A stretch of DNA of 63,766 bases from Rhodocyclus purpureus (GCF_016653115.1 NZ_NHRX01000069.1:1-63766), one strand, 5' to 3'. Positions 48,215 through 59,694 are shown, counted from the stretch's first letter. The notes: generated by a model not told the origin, from the sequence alone. Made by a program: numbers and translations.

Positions 48215-50755
48215 TTGAACATCTGGCGACTGGCCTGGCGCATGCTCAAACGCGACGCGCGCGGCGGTGAACTGCGCCTGCTCGCCGCGGCGCTGGCGAT
48301 CGCCGTCGCCGCACTGAGCGCGGTGGGCTTCTCAGCCGACCGCGTCCGCCTCGCGCTCGACACCGAGGCGCGCCAGCTGCTCGCCGCCGATCTGGTGCTC
48401 GTCTCCGATCATCCGCCGTCGGCGCAGGTCGATGCGCTCGCCGCGCGTCCGGGCCTGCGCACGGCGCGCACCCAGTCCTTCCCGAGCATGGTGAGCAAGC
48501 TCGCCGACTCGTCCGCAGCGGCGGGGCAGGGCGCGCGTTCGAACCTGGCCGACGTGAAGGCGGTGAGTGAAGGCTATCCCCTGCGTGGCAGGCTGCGCAT
48601 CGCGCCGGCGCTGAACGCGCCCGACGCCGCCGCCGTCGGCGTGCCGTCGCCCGGTGTCGTCTGGATCGACGAGCGGCTCGCACTCGCGCTCGCCGCGGCG
48701 CCCGGCGACCGCATCGCGGTCGGCAAGGCGACGCTCGCGGTCGGCGCCATCCTGACGCAGGAGCCCGATCGCGGCGTCAGCTTCTTCTCGGTCGCGCCGC
48801 GCCTGATGATGAACCTCGCCGACCTCGACGCCAGCGGCCTCGTCCAGCCGGGCGCGCGCATCGCTCACCGGCTGCTGCTCGCCGGCGACGAGGCTAGCTT
48901 GTCCGATTTCCGCAGCGCGGTGACGCCGCTGCTCGTGCGCGGGCAGCGCCTCGAGGACACCCAGGGCGCGCGTCCCGAGATCCGCTCGGCGCTCGACCGC
49001 GCCGGCAGCTTCCTCGGTCTGGCGGCGCTGTTGACGGCGATCCTCGCCGCGGTCGCAGTCGCCTTGGCGACGCGCCGCTACACGCAGCGCCACCTCGACG
49101 CCTGCGCGGTGATGCGCTGCCTCGGTGCCACGCAGGGGCAACTGCTCGCGCTGTTCGGCTGCCAGTTCGTCCTGCTCGGGCTGCTTGCAGCGGCGGCGGG
49201 CTGTGCGCTCGGCTACGCCGCGCATTTCGTCCTGCACGCGGTGATCGCCGAACTGCTTGCCAGTCCCTTGCCCGCGCCCGGCTGGCGGCCGGCGGCGCAG
49301 GGTCTGGTGCTCGGCCTGACCCTGCTGTTCGCCTTCGCCGCACCGCCGCTGCTGCAATTGCGGCGCGTGTCGACCTTGCGCGTGCTGCGCCGCGACCTCG
49401 GCGCGCCGGGCGCCGGAGTGCTCGGCGGTGTTGCCGTCGGCATCGCTGCGCTGGCTGGACTGATGCTCTGGATCGCCGGCGACCTGAAGCTCGGTGCCTG
49501 GGTGTTCGGCGGCTTCGCTGCGGCGCTGCTCGCCTTCGCGCTCATCGGGCGCACAACCGTCTGGCTGGTTGCGCTCTCCGCACGGCGCTGGCCGCTCGTG
49601 GCCGGCGAGCGCGGGCGCGGCTGGCGGCAGGGCCTGCTCGGCATCGAGCGGCGCGCGGGCGCCAGCGTGATCCAGATCAGCGCGCTGGCGATCGGGCTGA
49701 TGGCGCTGCTCCTGCTTACCGCGATCCGTGGCGACCTGATCGCTGCCTGGCGCGCTTCGGCACCGCCCGATGCGCCGAACCGCTTCGTCATCAACATCCA
49801 GCCCGACCAGCTCGACGCGGTGCGCGGCTTCTTTGCCGACGCCGGCTATCGGCCCGAGTTCGCACCGATGGTGCGCGGCCGGCTGACGCAGATCAACGAC
49901 GCGGCGGTCAGCGCCGACGGCTTCACCGACACGCGCGCGCAACGGCTGATCGAGCGCGAGTTCAACCTGTCCTGGCGCGACGCGCCGCCCGAGGGGAACA
50001 AGCTCGTCGCCGGTCGCTGGTTCGCCGACGCCGACCGCGGTCGCGGCGTCGTCTCGGTCGAGGCGGGGCTCGCCCGGACGCTCGGACTGCAGGTCGGTGA
50101 CCGGCTGCTCTTCGACGTCGCCGGCGAGGCGCTCGCCGTCGAGGTGGTCGCCTTGCGCAAGCTCGACTGGGACTCGATGCGCGTCAATTTCTTCATCATC
50201 ACCCCGTCGGGGGTGCTCGAAGCGTATCCGGCAAGCTGGATCACTTCCTTCCACCTGCCAGCTGCCGACGCCGCCTTCGTCAACCGCCTGGTCGGCGAGT
50301 TTCCCAACCTGACGGTGATCGACGTCGGCGCGATCCTCGCGCAGTTGCAGGCCATCCTCGACCTCGTCTCGCACGCGATCGAGTTCATCTTCCTGTTCAC
50401 GCTCGCCGCCGGGCTGGTCGTGCTCTGGGCGGCGCTGGTCTCGGCCGCCGACGAACGCCGCTACGAACTCGCTCTGCTGCGCGCGCTCGGTGCCCGCCGC
50501 GCGCAACTGGCGCGCGCGCTGCTCGGCGAATACGCGGCGATCGGCGCGCTCTCCGGCCTGATCGCCGCGATCGGCGCGATGGCGGTCGGGCAGTTGCTCG
50601 CCGGGCGCATCTTCAACGTCACCCTGCCGCTCGACCCGTGGCTACCGCTGCTCGCCACCAGCAGCGGCGCAGTACTCGTCGCCGGCGCCGGCTGGATCGC
50701 CGCCTCGCGCCTGCTGGCGACGCCGCCGATGCACGCGCTGCGGGCGGGGGGATAG
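48215..50755 (+). CDS. FtsX-like ABC transporter permease, YbbP type
   Basis: An 846-residue membrane protein with about ten transmembrane helices: one N-terminal helix, a large periplasmic domain (about 45-255), two FtsX-like permease bundles (about 255-500 and 715-845), and a second periplasmic region between them. This matches YbbP, which works with the ATPase YbbA. No ATPase gene is adjacent here. A TTG at 48215 with AAGGAGAG nine bp upstream is the best start; an ATG at 48242 is an alternative. The substrate is unknown; E. coli YbbAP is linked to release of thioesterase-related or hydrophobic compounds by context only. Confidence 0.85.
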   Translation: MNIWRLAWRMLKRDARGGELRLLAAALAIAVAALSAVGFSADRVRLALDTEARQLLAADLVLVSDHPPSAQVDALAARPGLRTARTQSFPSMVSKLADSSAAAGQGARSNLADVKAVSEGYPLRGRLRIAPALNAPDAAAVGVPSPGVVWIDERLALALAAAPGDRIAVGKATLAVGAILTQEPDRGVSFFSVAPRLMMNLADLDASGLVQPGARIAHRLLLAGDEASLSDFRSAVTPLLVRGQRLEDTQGARPEIRSALDRAGSFLGLAALLTAILAAVAVALATRRYTQRHLDACAVMRCLGATQGQLLALFGCQFVLLGLLAAAAGCALGYAAHFVLHAVIAELLASPLPAPGWRPAAQGLVLGLTLLFAFAAPPLLQLRRVSTLRVLRRDLGAPGAGVLGGVAVGIAALAGLMLWIAGDLKLGAWVFGGFAAALLAFALIGRTTVWLVALSARRWPLVAGERGRGWRQGLLGIERRAGASVIQISALAIGLMALLLLTAIRGDLIAAWRASAPPDAPNRFVINIQPDQLDAVRGFFADAGYRPEFAPMVRGRLTQINDAAVSADGFTDTRAQRLIEREFNLSWRDAPPEGNKLVAGRWFADADRGRGVVSVEAGLARTLGLQVGDRLLFDVAGEALAVEVVALRKLDWDSMRVNFFIITPSGVLEAYPASWITSFHLPAADAAFVNRLVGEFPNLTVIDVGAILAQLQAILDLVSHAIEFIFLFTLAAGLVVLWAALVSAADERRYELALLRALGARRAQLARALLGEYAAIGALSGLIAAIGAMAVGQLLAGRIFNVTLPLDPWLPLLATSSGAVLVAGAGWIAASRLLATPPMHALRAGG

Positions 50756-50758
50756 GGG

Positions 50759-51085
50759 CTATTCGAGCATTTCCAGCAGCACGCCTTGCCAAACCGAGGC
50801 GGGAATTTCCCCGAGCTTGCCTGCGAGCCGTGCCTTGTCTACGCAGCGAATCTGGTCGAGCAGGATGCGGGCGGGTTTGCCGTTGAACGTCAGTTCGGGA
50901 CGACATCCCAGAGGCTGACCACGGCTGGTGATGGGGGCGACGATCACGCGTGGCAAGGCGGCGTTCATGTCGTCCGGCGACACCACCAGTGCCGGACGAG
51001 TTTTCTTGATCTCGCTGCCGATGGTGGGGTCAAGATTGACCCAGTAGACGTCGCCACGGCGAACTCGGGTTTCTGCCCTCACCAT
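50759..51085 (-). CDS. MazF/PemK-type mRNA interferase toxin
   Basis: A 108-residue toxin of the CcdB/PemK fold, a sequence-specific endoribonuclease in known members. RRGDVYWVNLDPTIGSEIKKTRP carries the catalytic Arg-Gly-Asp-Val start in RGDVYWVNLDPTIGSE and KKTRPALVV; VAPITSR and LDQIRCVDKARL are also conserved. The ATG at 51085 overlaps the antitoxin stop by 7 bp; an ATG at 51091 is an alternative. It is transcribed from the promoter before the antitoxin gene. Confidence 0.92.
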   Translation of the reverse strand: MVRAETRVRRGDVYWVNLDPTIGSEIKKTRPALVVSPDDMNAALPRVIVAPITSRGQPLGCRPELTFNGKPARILLDQIRCVDKARLAGKLGEIPASVWQGVLLEMLE

Positions 51086-51315
51086 TCCCATTCTCCGCTG
51101 TCGGCATCGGCGGGAAGTCCTTCCCACGCGTCTGCATCGGCTTCGGCTCGATAACCGTCAAACCAGCCTTCTCGGGCGGGCTTTACTGGTTCGATCACGA
51201 TTCGCGTGCCATCGAGTCGGAGTTCGACTTCGTTGGTGATGCCACATTCGGTGAGCAGCGCCGCCGGAATGAGCACGCCACGAGAGTTTCCGATCTTCCT
51301 GACAGCGGTACGCAT
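51079..51315 (-). CDS. MazE/PemI-type antitoxin (AbrB fold)
   Basis: A 78-residue antitoxin. The N-terminal swapped-hairpin DNA-binding domain reads RKIGNSRGVLIPAALL, and the C-terminal half (FDGYRAEADADAWEGLPAD and EWEW) is acidic and unstructured, as expected for wrapping the toxin. The ATG at 51315 follows a CGGAGA site on the minus strand. It probably represses its own promoter through the palindrome at 51333-51351. Confidence 0.92.
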   Translation of the reverse strand: MRTAVRKIGNSRGVLIPAALLTECGITNEVELRLDGTRIVIEPVKPAREGWFDGYRAEADADAWEGLPADADSGEWEW

Positions 51316-51332
51316 GGCGGTTCTCCGAGAGA

Positions 51333-51375
51333 GTAATAACAACGTTATTACATCAGCTTGGGTTGCACTGTGCAA
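51333..51375 (-). promoter_or_regulatory. mazEF promoter with overlapping palindromic operator
   Basis: On the minus strand, TTGCAC (51375-51370) and TGTAAT (51352-51347) are separated by exactly 17 bp, a good sigma-70 promoter. The perfect 8+3+8 inverted repeat GTAATAACAACGTTATTAC (51333-51351, plus-strand reading) covers the -10 element and the likely start site. This is the expected place for autorepression by an AbrB-fold antitoxin or its complex. AT-rich compared with its surroundings. Confidence 0.7.
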
Positions 51376-51399
51376 GAGGTCTGGGGAATTGAAGGGCGC

Positions 51400-52413
51400 C
51401 TACTTCTTCGCGAACGGCGTCGGGCGCGGCGTGTTGTCGGCCGAAGGTGGCAGGATCGGCAGCTTGAAGTTCGGCTGATCGCCGGTCAGCGTCTTCAGGA
51501 AGGCGACGATTTTGGCGTTCTCGTCGACCGTGAGCGAGCGGCCGAGCTGGATGCGTGCCATGGTGTTGACGGCTTCGGGCAGGGTGTTGGCGGCACCGTC
51601 GTGGAAGTAAGGGTAGGTCAGTTCGACGTTGCGCAGGGTCGGGACCTTGAACTTGAAGCGGTCGGCGTCCTTGCCGGTGACTTCGATGCGGCCTTGCTCC
51701 GGGTTGCTCGTCACGTAGGGCTCGACGACGCCCAGCTTCTGGAACGAATTGCCGCCGACTGCAGTGCCGTTGTGGCAGGCGATGCAGCCGACCTCCTTGA
51801 ACAACTGGTAACCTGCCAGTTCCTGCTGGCTGAGCGCCTTCTTGTCGCCCTTCAGCCACTTGTCGAAACGCGAGTTCGGGGTGACCAGGGTTTCCTCGAA
51901 GGCGGCGATGGCCTTGGTGATCTTGTCGATGTCGATCTTGTCGGAGCCGAGCGCCCTCTTGAACTCGCTCACGTAACCGGGGATCGACTGCAATATTTCG
52001 ACCGCGAGCTCGTGGCTGAAAGCCATTTCCCCGGGGTTGGCGATCGGCCCGCCCGCCTGTGCCTGCAGGTTGGCGGCGCGACCGTCCCAGAACTGGGCGA
52101 TGTTGAACTTCGCATTGAGCACCGTCGGCGAGTTGATCGGGCCTTCGTTCCAGTTGTGGCCGATCGAGGTCTTCAGGTTATCGGTGCCGCCCAGCGACAG
52201 GTTGTGGCAGGAGTTGCACGAAATGAAGCCCGACCTGGAGAGGCGCGGGTCGAAGAAGAGCTTCTTGCCGAGTTCGACCAGCGCCGGATTGGTGATCCTG
52301 GCTGGCGCGATCGGCTGGATCGGTTCCTTGCCCGCGGCTTGCGCCGGGTCGACAGCGACCGCTCCTGCGAAGCTGGCAATCAGGGCGACCGACAGGACAC
52401 TGCTCTTCATCAT
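51400..52413 (-). CDS. Di-heme cytochrome c peroxidase
   Basis: A periplasmic enzyme that reduces hydrogen peroxide with electrons from small cytochromes. A signal peptide (about 1-26, ending AQA) is followed by two c-type heme motifs, CNSCH and CIACH, in the CcpA/MauG architecture (LGKKLFFDPRLSRSG, FWDGRAANLQAQAGGPI, FKVPTLRNVELTYPYFHDG). 337 residues. The start is the ATG at 52413; upstream in-frame codons precede the signal peptide. It lies directly upstream of the toxin-antitoxin pair on the same strand. Confidence 0.94.
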   Translation of the reverse strand: MMKSSVLSVALIASFAGAVAVDPAQAAGKEPIQPIAPARITNPALVELGKKLFFDPRLSRSGFISCNSCHNLSLGGTDNLKTSIGHNWNEGPINSPTVLNAKFNIAQFWDGRAANLQAQAGGPIANPGEMAFSHELAVEILQSIPGYVSEFKRALGSDKIDIDKITKAIAAFEETLVTPNSRFDKWLKGDKKALSQQELAGYQLFKEVGCIACHNGTAVGGNSFQKLGVVEPYVTSNPEQGRIEVTGKDADRFKFKVPTLRNVELTYPYFHDGAANTLPEAVNTMARIQLGRSLTVDENAKIVAFLKTLTGDQPNFKLPILPPSADNTPRPTPFAKK

Positions 52414-52648
52414 TCGTGTTCTCCCGCAATGAGTTGCGCGGCCACTGTCGCTCGGATGCTGTGCGGCAAGGACGCGAGGCAAGTTAAATGACCTGCAAGA
52501 AGCATGGTTAATCCTAGCCGAGCTTGCCGCATGATGCAATTTGCATTTTTCGTTGAGGGCCTGCCTGTTTCGTGAGAATCAAGCATGCCCTCAACGGAAC
52601 TCGCGTCGCCGCCCGGCTGGCTCCGGCAGCCTGTACAATCGCGCGCAA

Positions 52649-54967
<2,319 letters not shown>

Positions 54968-55026
54968 CCAGATCGGGCGCCCGGGGCTGCGCTCCTTACC
55001 CTGAAACTTTCCGGGCGGGAAGGCCT

Positions 55027-55106
55027 CGATTCGGGCCTTCCGGCCCTCCCACGGCAGGCGAATGCCGCGGGAGCGCTTTTCGTGGGAGTGGCGTAAGCCA
55101 CGAATC
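55027..55106. repeat. Paired REP element (BIME)
   Basis: A reverse type-A REP (ATTCGGGCCTTCCGGCCCTC, from 55029) and a forward type-B REP (CGTGGGAGTGGCGTAAGCCA, to about 55105) flank a 27-bp spacer containing GCGGGAGCGCTTTT. Each arm folds into a small hairpin preceded by GTGGGAG. Same order, orientation and spacer as the copies at 17.2, 55.6 and 58.6 kb (the last inverted). Confidence 0.8.
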
Positions 55107-55147
55107 TGCGCGCGACCTGGCGTGAGGCAGCGCCCCGCGCGATCCCT

Positions 55148-55420
55148 CTATATGCCGAAGTAGAAGAACTCGACGACGAGTGCGACGACGGTGCCGAGGA
55201 AGGTGCCGTAGACAAGGAAGCTGCCGAAGCTTTGCCAGCGCGCGCCCTTGGGCAGGAATTTCGTCCCGCCGAGCAGGACGACGCCCGAGAAGATGAGGGC
55301 GGGCAGTTTCCAGTAGATCCACATCCAGCCGACCACCGGTGCGACCAGGGCCATGACGATGAGGCCGAGCAGCGCCGAGTTGGTCTTTTGTGCGACGGAA
55401 GAAGAGGTGCCGGTTTCCAT
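55148..55420 (-). CDS. Small predicted membrane protein
   Basis: A 90-residue protein with three hydrophobic segments (about 16-36, 38-52 and 66-88) and a positively charged loop (KFLPKGARWQS). I do not recognise the family. The ATG at 55420 begins METGTSSSVAQ; the frame extends upstream to 55480 without a better start. It is flanked on both sides by REP pairs, so it forms its own transcription unit. The coding case rests on codon use and a consistent membrane pattern. Confidence 0.6.
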   Translation of the reverse strand: METGTSSSVAQKTNSALLGLIVMALVAPVVGWMWIYWKLPALIFSGVVLLGGTKFLPKGARWQSFGSFLVYGTFLGTVVALVVEFFYFGI

Positions 55421-55562
55421 GGGCTTGCGTGCTCCGTGAGGGGTGTGACGGTAGGGATCCTTGTCCCGATGCTTCTGCAAGGCGCCCGCAACGGTATTCC
55501 TCGCTCCGTTCCGGTACGCGTCGGCCGCATTTTAACGTGAAACTTCAGCGGGGCAGGTCCTG

Positions 55563-55639
55563 CATTCGGGCCTGCCGGCCCTCCCACCCCAGGCTGAGGC
55601 TGCGTGCGCTGCTCGTGGGAGCGGCGGCAGCCGCGAATG
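55563..55639. repeat. Paired REP element (BIME)
   Basis: Reverse type-A REP (ATTCGGGCCTGCCGGCCCTC) followed by forward type-B REP (CGTGGGAGCGGCGGCAGCCG), with a 25-bp spacer. It is in the gap between the small membrane protein gene and the tRNA-Leu unit. The rest of this gap, to about 55790, shows no gene. Confidence 0.8.
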
Positions 55640-55793
55640 GGCGTGTGACAGGCAGCAAGGTGCCAGGCGGCGTCGCGGCTGCCGCCCCTCCCATGAAGGG
55701 CGGCGCGTCGGATGCGCGGGCCTTGCCGGCTGCAGGCTGGTATGATGTGCCATCGCTACAGCGCGCGTCGGCGCAGCAGGGAAGGCTGAAAAC

Positions 55794-55822
55794 AAAAAAG
55801 CCGACTCGAAAGTCGGCTTTTT
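55794..55822 (-). terminator. Intrinsic terminator of tRNA-Leu
   Basis: A-rich flank, stem GCCGACT/AGTCGGC with a CGAA loop (55800-55817) and TTTTT; read on the minus strand it directly follows the tRNA and ends in a T-run. The flanks pair too, so it could act on both strands. Confidence 0.85.
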
Positions 55823-55830
55823 CTGAATCT

Positions 55831-55917
55831 TGGTGCCCAGGAGAGGACTCGAACCTCCACAGTGTTGCCACCACCAGGACCTGAACCTGGCGCGTCTACC
55901 AATTTCGCCACCTGGGC
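55831..55917 (-). tRNA. tRNA-Leu (anticodon CAG)
   Basis: On the minus strand the sequence starts GCCCAGGTGGCGAAATTGGT and ends in GGGCACCA, with an acceptor stem GCCCAGG/CCTGGGC, the class II long variable arm, a GGTTCGAGTCC T-arm, and an anticodon stem CCAGG/CCTGG enclosing TTCAGGT, so the anticodon is CAG. The CCA end is encoded. Length 87 nt. It reads CUG, the dominant Leu codon in such GC-rich genomes. It is divergent from rnr. Confidence 0.95.
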
Positions 55918-55972
55918 TTGCTTCGCTGTAGTGCGCTGCGAAGAAGTTGCTATTTTACTGAGAGAATGAACG

Positions 55973-58510
55973 ATGTCAACAAGAAAATTGTCGAAGGTCC
56001 GAAAAAATGATCCGTACCTCGAACGCGAGCTGCAGCGCTACGAAAATCCGCTGCCTTCGCGCGAGTACATCCTGGCGCTGCTCGAGGCCGAGGGCAAGCC
56101 GGCGGCCTTCGAGCGCCTCGTCAAACTGCTCGACATTGCCGACGACGAACTGATCGCCTTCCAGCGCCGCCTCGGCGCGATGGAGCGCGAGGCGCAGCTG
56201 ATGCGCAACCGCAAGGGGGCCTACATCGTCCCCGAGCGCGCCAGCCTGATCGCCGGTCGCATCGAGGGGCACAAGGACGGCTACGGCTTCCTCGTTCCCG
56301 ACGACGGCGGCGCCGACATCTTCCTCGACGCACGGCAGATGACGCGCGTGCTGCACGGCGACCGCGCGCTGGTGCGCGTCGTCGGCGTCGACCGCCGCGG
56401 CCGCAACGAGGGTGCCATCGTCGAGGTGCTCGAACGCGCCAACACGCGCGTCGTCGGCCGCGTGCTGATCGAACACGGCATCACCGTCGTCGTCCCCGAG
56501 AACAAGCGCATCAGCCAGGACATCCTGGTACCGCCGCCGGAGAAGAAGACCCGGGTCAAGCCGCAGGCCGGGCAGGTGGTGATCGTCGAGATCATCGAAC
56601 AGCCGAGCCGCCACGCGCAGCCGATCGGCCGCATCGTCGAGGTGCTCGGCAACTACGCCGACCCCGGAATGGAAATCGAGATCGCGCTGCGCAAGCACGA
56701 CCTGCCGTTCGAGTTCTCGCCGGAGGTGGTTGCCGAGACGAAGAAGCTGCCGCTGAAGGTGCGCAAGATGGACCAGGCCGGCCGCATCGACCTGCGCCAC
56801 CTGCAGCTGGTGACCATCGACGGCGAGACGGCGAAGGACTTCGACGACGCCGTCTATGCCGAGCAGAGCGGCGACGGCTGGCGCCTGGTGGTGGCGATCG
56901 CCGACGTCTCGCACTACGTGCTTCCCGGTTCGGCGCTCGACCGCGAGGCGGAGGAGCGCGGCAACTCGGTCTATTTCCCGCGCCGCGTCATCCCCATGCT
57001 GCCCGAGAAGCTGTCGAACGGGCTCTGTTCTCTCAACCCCGAGGTCGATCGCCTGGCGATGGTCTGCGACATGCAGGTCAGCGAGAGCGGCGTGATCGAG
57101 GGCTACAAGTTCTACCCGGCGGTGTTCCGCTCGGCCGCGCGGCTGACCTACAACCAGGTATGGGGCTGGCTGTCGGGCGAGGCCTACCCCGAGGACCACA
57201 CGCAGGCGGCGCTGCTGCCGAAGCTGCGCACCCTGTACGAGCTCTACCAGGCGCTGGCGCAGGCGCGCAGCGAGCGCGGCGCGATCGACTTCGAGACGAT
57301 CGAGACGATGATGCTGTTCGACGAGCAGGGCAAGATCGCCAACATCGTCCCGGTGCAGCGCAACGAGGCGCACCGGCTGATCGAGGAGTGCATGCTCGCC
57401 GCCAACGTCTGCGCCTCGGCCTTCCTCGAAAGCCATCGTCAGCCGACGCTCTACCGCGTGCATGAAGGACCGACCCCGGAGAAGCTCGAAGGCCTGCGCA
57501 GCTTCCTGAAGGAGTTCGGACTGGGGCTCACCGGTGGCGACAAGCCCTCGGCCAGCGACTACGCGAAGCTGCTCGAACAGGTGCAGTCGCGTCCCGACGC
57601 GCAACTGCTGCAGACGGTGATGCTGCGTTCGTTGCGCCAGGCCATGTACAGCCCCGACAACGTCGGCCACTTCGGCTTGGCCTACGAGCGCTACACGCAC
57701 TTCACCTCGCCGATCCGCCGCTACCCCGATCTCCTCGTGCACCGCGCGATCAAGGCGACGCTCAAGGGCGAGAAGCTGCCGGCCGCCGGCTGGGACGAGA
57801 TCGGCCTGCACTGCTCGGCGACCGAGCGCCGCGCCGACGAGGCGACGCGCGACGTTGCCAACTGGCTCAAGTGCTACTACATGAAGGAGCGGATCGGCGA
57901 GGAGTTCGACGGCACCGTCGCCAGCGCGACCCCGTTCGGCATCTTCGTCGCGCTCGACCGGATCTACGTCGAAGGCCTGGTGCATGTCTCCGAACTCGGC
58001 GAGGACTACTTCCAGTTCGACGCCGTGCGCCACCAGATGCTCGGCGAGCGCACCGGCAAGCGCTACCGCCTCGGCGACCGCCTGCGCGTGAAGCTGGTGC
58101 GCGCCGACCTCGAGACCGGCCGCATCGACTTCGTGCTCGGCACTACGCCGCTGGAAGTTCCCGAGGTGAAACCGGCAACGAAGCCCGCGGTCAAGCCTGC
58201 AGCGAAGCGTGTGGTGAAGAAGGCCACGGCTGAACCGGCCAGCGCGCCTGAAACCCCTGCCGAACCGGCGGGCAGCAAAGCGGACGGTGTCGCAGTATCG
58301 CTATTGCAGTCCGCTGCCGCCATCCTCGAAAAGGCCAGGACCGCGCCGAAGACGAAGAAGCCGGCTGCCGGCGCCGACAAGCCCGCGAAGAAGAAGGCCG
58401 CCGAGAAGACGGCCAAGCCGAAGGCGAAGAAGGCTTCAGCGAGCGCCGAAACGCCGAAGAAGCCGGAGAAGGCCGAGAAGCCGAAGAAGGCCAAGCGTAC
58501 GCCCGCTTGA
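55973..58510 (+). CDS. rnr: Ribonuclease R
   Basis: A processive 3'-5' exoribonuclease that digests structured RNA and takes part in trans-translation quality control. An N-terminal helix-turn-helix and cold-shock domains (about 20-220) precede the RNB catalytic domain (about 260-590), with TIDGETAKDFDDAVYAE carrying the metal-binding Asp residues. An S1 domain (about 640-720) and a 120-residue Lys/Ala-rich basic tail follow. 845 residues. The ATG at 55973 is chosen from the N-terminal match. The rnr-rlmB order is conserved in proteobacteria. Confidence 0.96.
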   Translation: MSTRKLSKVRKNDPYLERELQRYENPLPSREYILALLEAEGKPAAFERLVKLLDIADDELIAFQRRLGAMEREAQLMRNRKGAYIVPERASLIAGRIEGHKDGYGFLVPDDGGADIFLDARQMTRVLHGDRALVRVVGVDRRGRNEGAIVEVLERANTRVVGRVLIEHGITVVVPENKRISQDILVPPPEKKTRVKPQAGQVVIVEIIEQPSRHAQPIGRIVEVLGNYADPGMEIEIALRKHDLPFEFSPEVVAETKKLPLKVRKMDQAGRIDLRHLQLVTIDGETAKDFDDAVYAEQSGDGWRLVVAIADVSHYVLPGSALDREAEERGNSVYFPRRVIPMLPEKLSNGLCSLNPEVDRLAMVCDMQVSESGVIEGYKFYPAVFRSAARLTYNQVWGWLSGEAYPEDHTQAALLPKLRTLYELYQALAQARSERGAIDFETIETMMLFDEQGKIANIVPVQRNEAHRLIEECMLAANVCASAFLESHRQPTLYRVHEGPTPEKLEGLRSFLKEFGLGLTGGDKPSASDYAKLLEQVQSRPDAQLLQTVMLRSLRQAMYSPDNVGHFGLAYERYTHFTSPIRRYPDLLVHRAIKATLKGEKLPAAGWDEIGLHCSATERRADEATRDVANWLKCYYMKERIGEEFDGTVASATPFGIFVALDRIYVEGLVHVSELGEDYFQFDAVRHQMLGERTGKRYRLGDRLRVKLVRADLETGRIDFVLGTTPLEVPEVKPATKPAVKPAAKRVVKKATAEPASAPETPAEPAGSKADGVAVSLLQSAAAILEKARTAPKTKKPAAGADKPAKKKAAEKTAKPKAKKASASAETPKKPEKAEKPKKAKRTPA

Positions 58511-58588
58511 GCGCAGGGATCACCAAGGTCCTGAACCGGGCGCTGCCGGCTCGCGCCGACAGCCGCCCCATGCCATGAAACGAGCTCG

Positions 58589-58668
58589 TTCGCGGCTTCC
58601 GCCACTCCCACGAAAAACGCTCCCGGTCCATCGGCCTGTCGTGGGAGGGCCGGAAGGCCCGAATCGAG
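58589..58668. repeat. Paired REP element (BIME), inverted copy
   Basis: Reverse type-B REP (TTCGCGGCTTCCGCCACTCC) then forward type-A REP (CGTGGGAGGGCCGGAAGGCC), which is exactly the reverse complement of the other pairs. The spacer, read on the minus strand, again contains CCGGGAGCGTTTTT. It fills the rnr-rlmB gap. Confidence 0.8.
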
Positions 58669-58728
58669 GACAGCCCACGCTGCTGTTTCACGGTAAACTC
58701 GCCGCCTTACAGCAAGAAGGATTCTTTC

Positions 58729-59472
58729 ATGTCGCAGTTCCGCCCGATCCACGGGTTTCACGCCGTCCTCGCCAAACTCCGCCACGCGCCGGATTCGATC
58801 CGCGAAATCTACCTCGACGCCGGCCGTAGCGATGCGCGCGCGCGCGACCTCATCCGCCGCGCCGAAGTCGCCAAGGTCCGCCTGCTGCCGGTCGACGCCG
58901 GCCGCCTCGCGGCGATGGCCCCCGGCGCAACGCACCAGGGCGTCGTCGCCTTCGTCACTGCGGCCCAGCCTTACGTCACGCTTGACGACGTGCTCGACAC
59001 GCTCGAAGAGCCGCCCTTCCTGCTCGTGCTCGACGGCATCCAGGACCCGCACAACCTCGGCGCCTGCCTGCGCGTCGCCGACGCGGTCGGCGCGCACGCG
59101 GTGATCGCGCCGAAGGATCGTGCCGTCGGCCTCACGCAGACGGCGATCAAGGTCGCCAGCGGCGCCGCCGAAACGGTCCCCTACATCGCCGTCACCAACC
59201 TCGCGCGCACCCTGCGCGAACTGAAGGAACGCGACATCTACGTCATCGGCACCGACGCCGACGACGAAGCGTCGCAGGACATCTACGCCGCGCAGTGGCC
59301 GAAAGCGACCGCCTGGGTGCTCGGCGCCGAAGGCGACGGCATGCGCCGCCTGACCCGCGAAACCTGCGACCTGCTGGTGTCGATCCCGCTGCTCGGATCG
59401 GTGTCCAGCCTCAACGTCTCGGTCGCCGCCGGCGTCTGCCTCTACGAAGCCCGCCGCCGCCGCGGGGTCTGA
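58729..59472 (+). CDS. rlmB: 23S rRNA (guanosine-2'-O-)-methyltransferase
   Basis: A SPOUT-fold enzyme that methylates G2251 in the P loop of 23S rRNA. An N-terminal substrate-binding domain (1-75) precedes the SpoU domain, with the motifs [25 protein letters not shown] and [14 protein letters not shown] that build the knotted SAM site. 247 residues, usual length. The ATG at 58729 fits the family start. Confidence 0.96.
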   Translation: MSQFRPIHGFHAVLAKLRHAPDSIREIYLDAGRSDARARDLIRRAEVAKVRLLPVDAGRLAAMAPGATHQGVVAFVTAAQPYVTLDDVLDTLEEPPFLLVLDGIQDPHNLGACLRVADAVGAHAVIAPKDRAVGLTQTAIKVASGAAETVPYIAVTNLARTLRELKERDIYVIGTDADDEASQDIYAAQWPKATAWVLGAEGDGMRRLTRETCDLLVSIPLLGSVSSLNVSVAAGVCLYEARRRRGV

Positions 59473-59482
59473 AACCGCAAGT

Positions 59483-59516
59483 CTCCCTCAGGCGCAGGCC
59501 CGCCTGCCTGAGGGAG
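59483..59516 (+). terminator. Hairpin after rlmB
   Basis: CTCCCTCAGGC (59483-59493) pairs perfectly with GCCTGAGGGAG (59506-59516) across a 12-nt loop, 10 bp after the rlmB stop. No T-run follows, so it may work as an mRNA end protector or a factor-assisted terminator. Confidence 0.5.
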
Positions 59517-59548
59517 CAGAGCCAGCAGCGAACCCGGTGTTCAGCCCT

Positions 59549-59610
59549 GTGGGAGGGGCGGAAGCCGCGAACTCGGTGTTTGACTCTGTGGGAGCGGCGG
59601 AAGCCGCGAA
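59549..59610. repeat. Two type-B REP units in direct tandem
   Basis: TGTGGGAGGGGCGGAAGCCG and TGTGGGAGCGGCGGAAGCCG, each followed by CGAA, are repeated in the same direction 40 bp apart. This differs from the inverted A/B pairs elsewhere. They lie between rlmB and the IS91 remnant. Confidence 0.75.
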
Positions 59611-59694
59611 TGTACGCGTCACGGTGACTCTCATCGGAAGAGAATAGGCCCGACAGTTCATCGCGGAAAGTAATGCGAGGCCGCGTACCGACGC

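Noticed and set aside
52634-52639. TACAAT as the ygiQ -10 element
   Set aside because: Only 10 bp before the start codon, which would give an almost leaderless transcript, and there is no -35.
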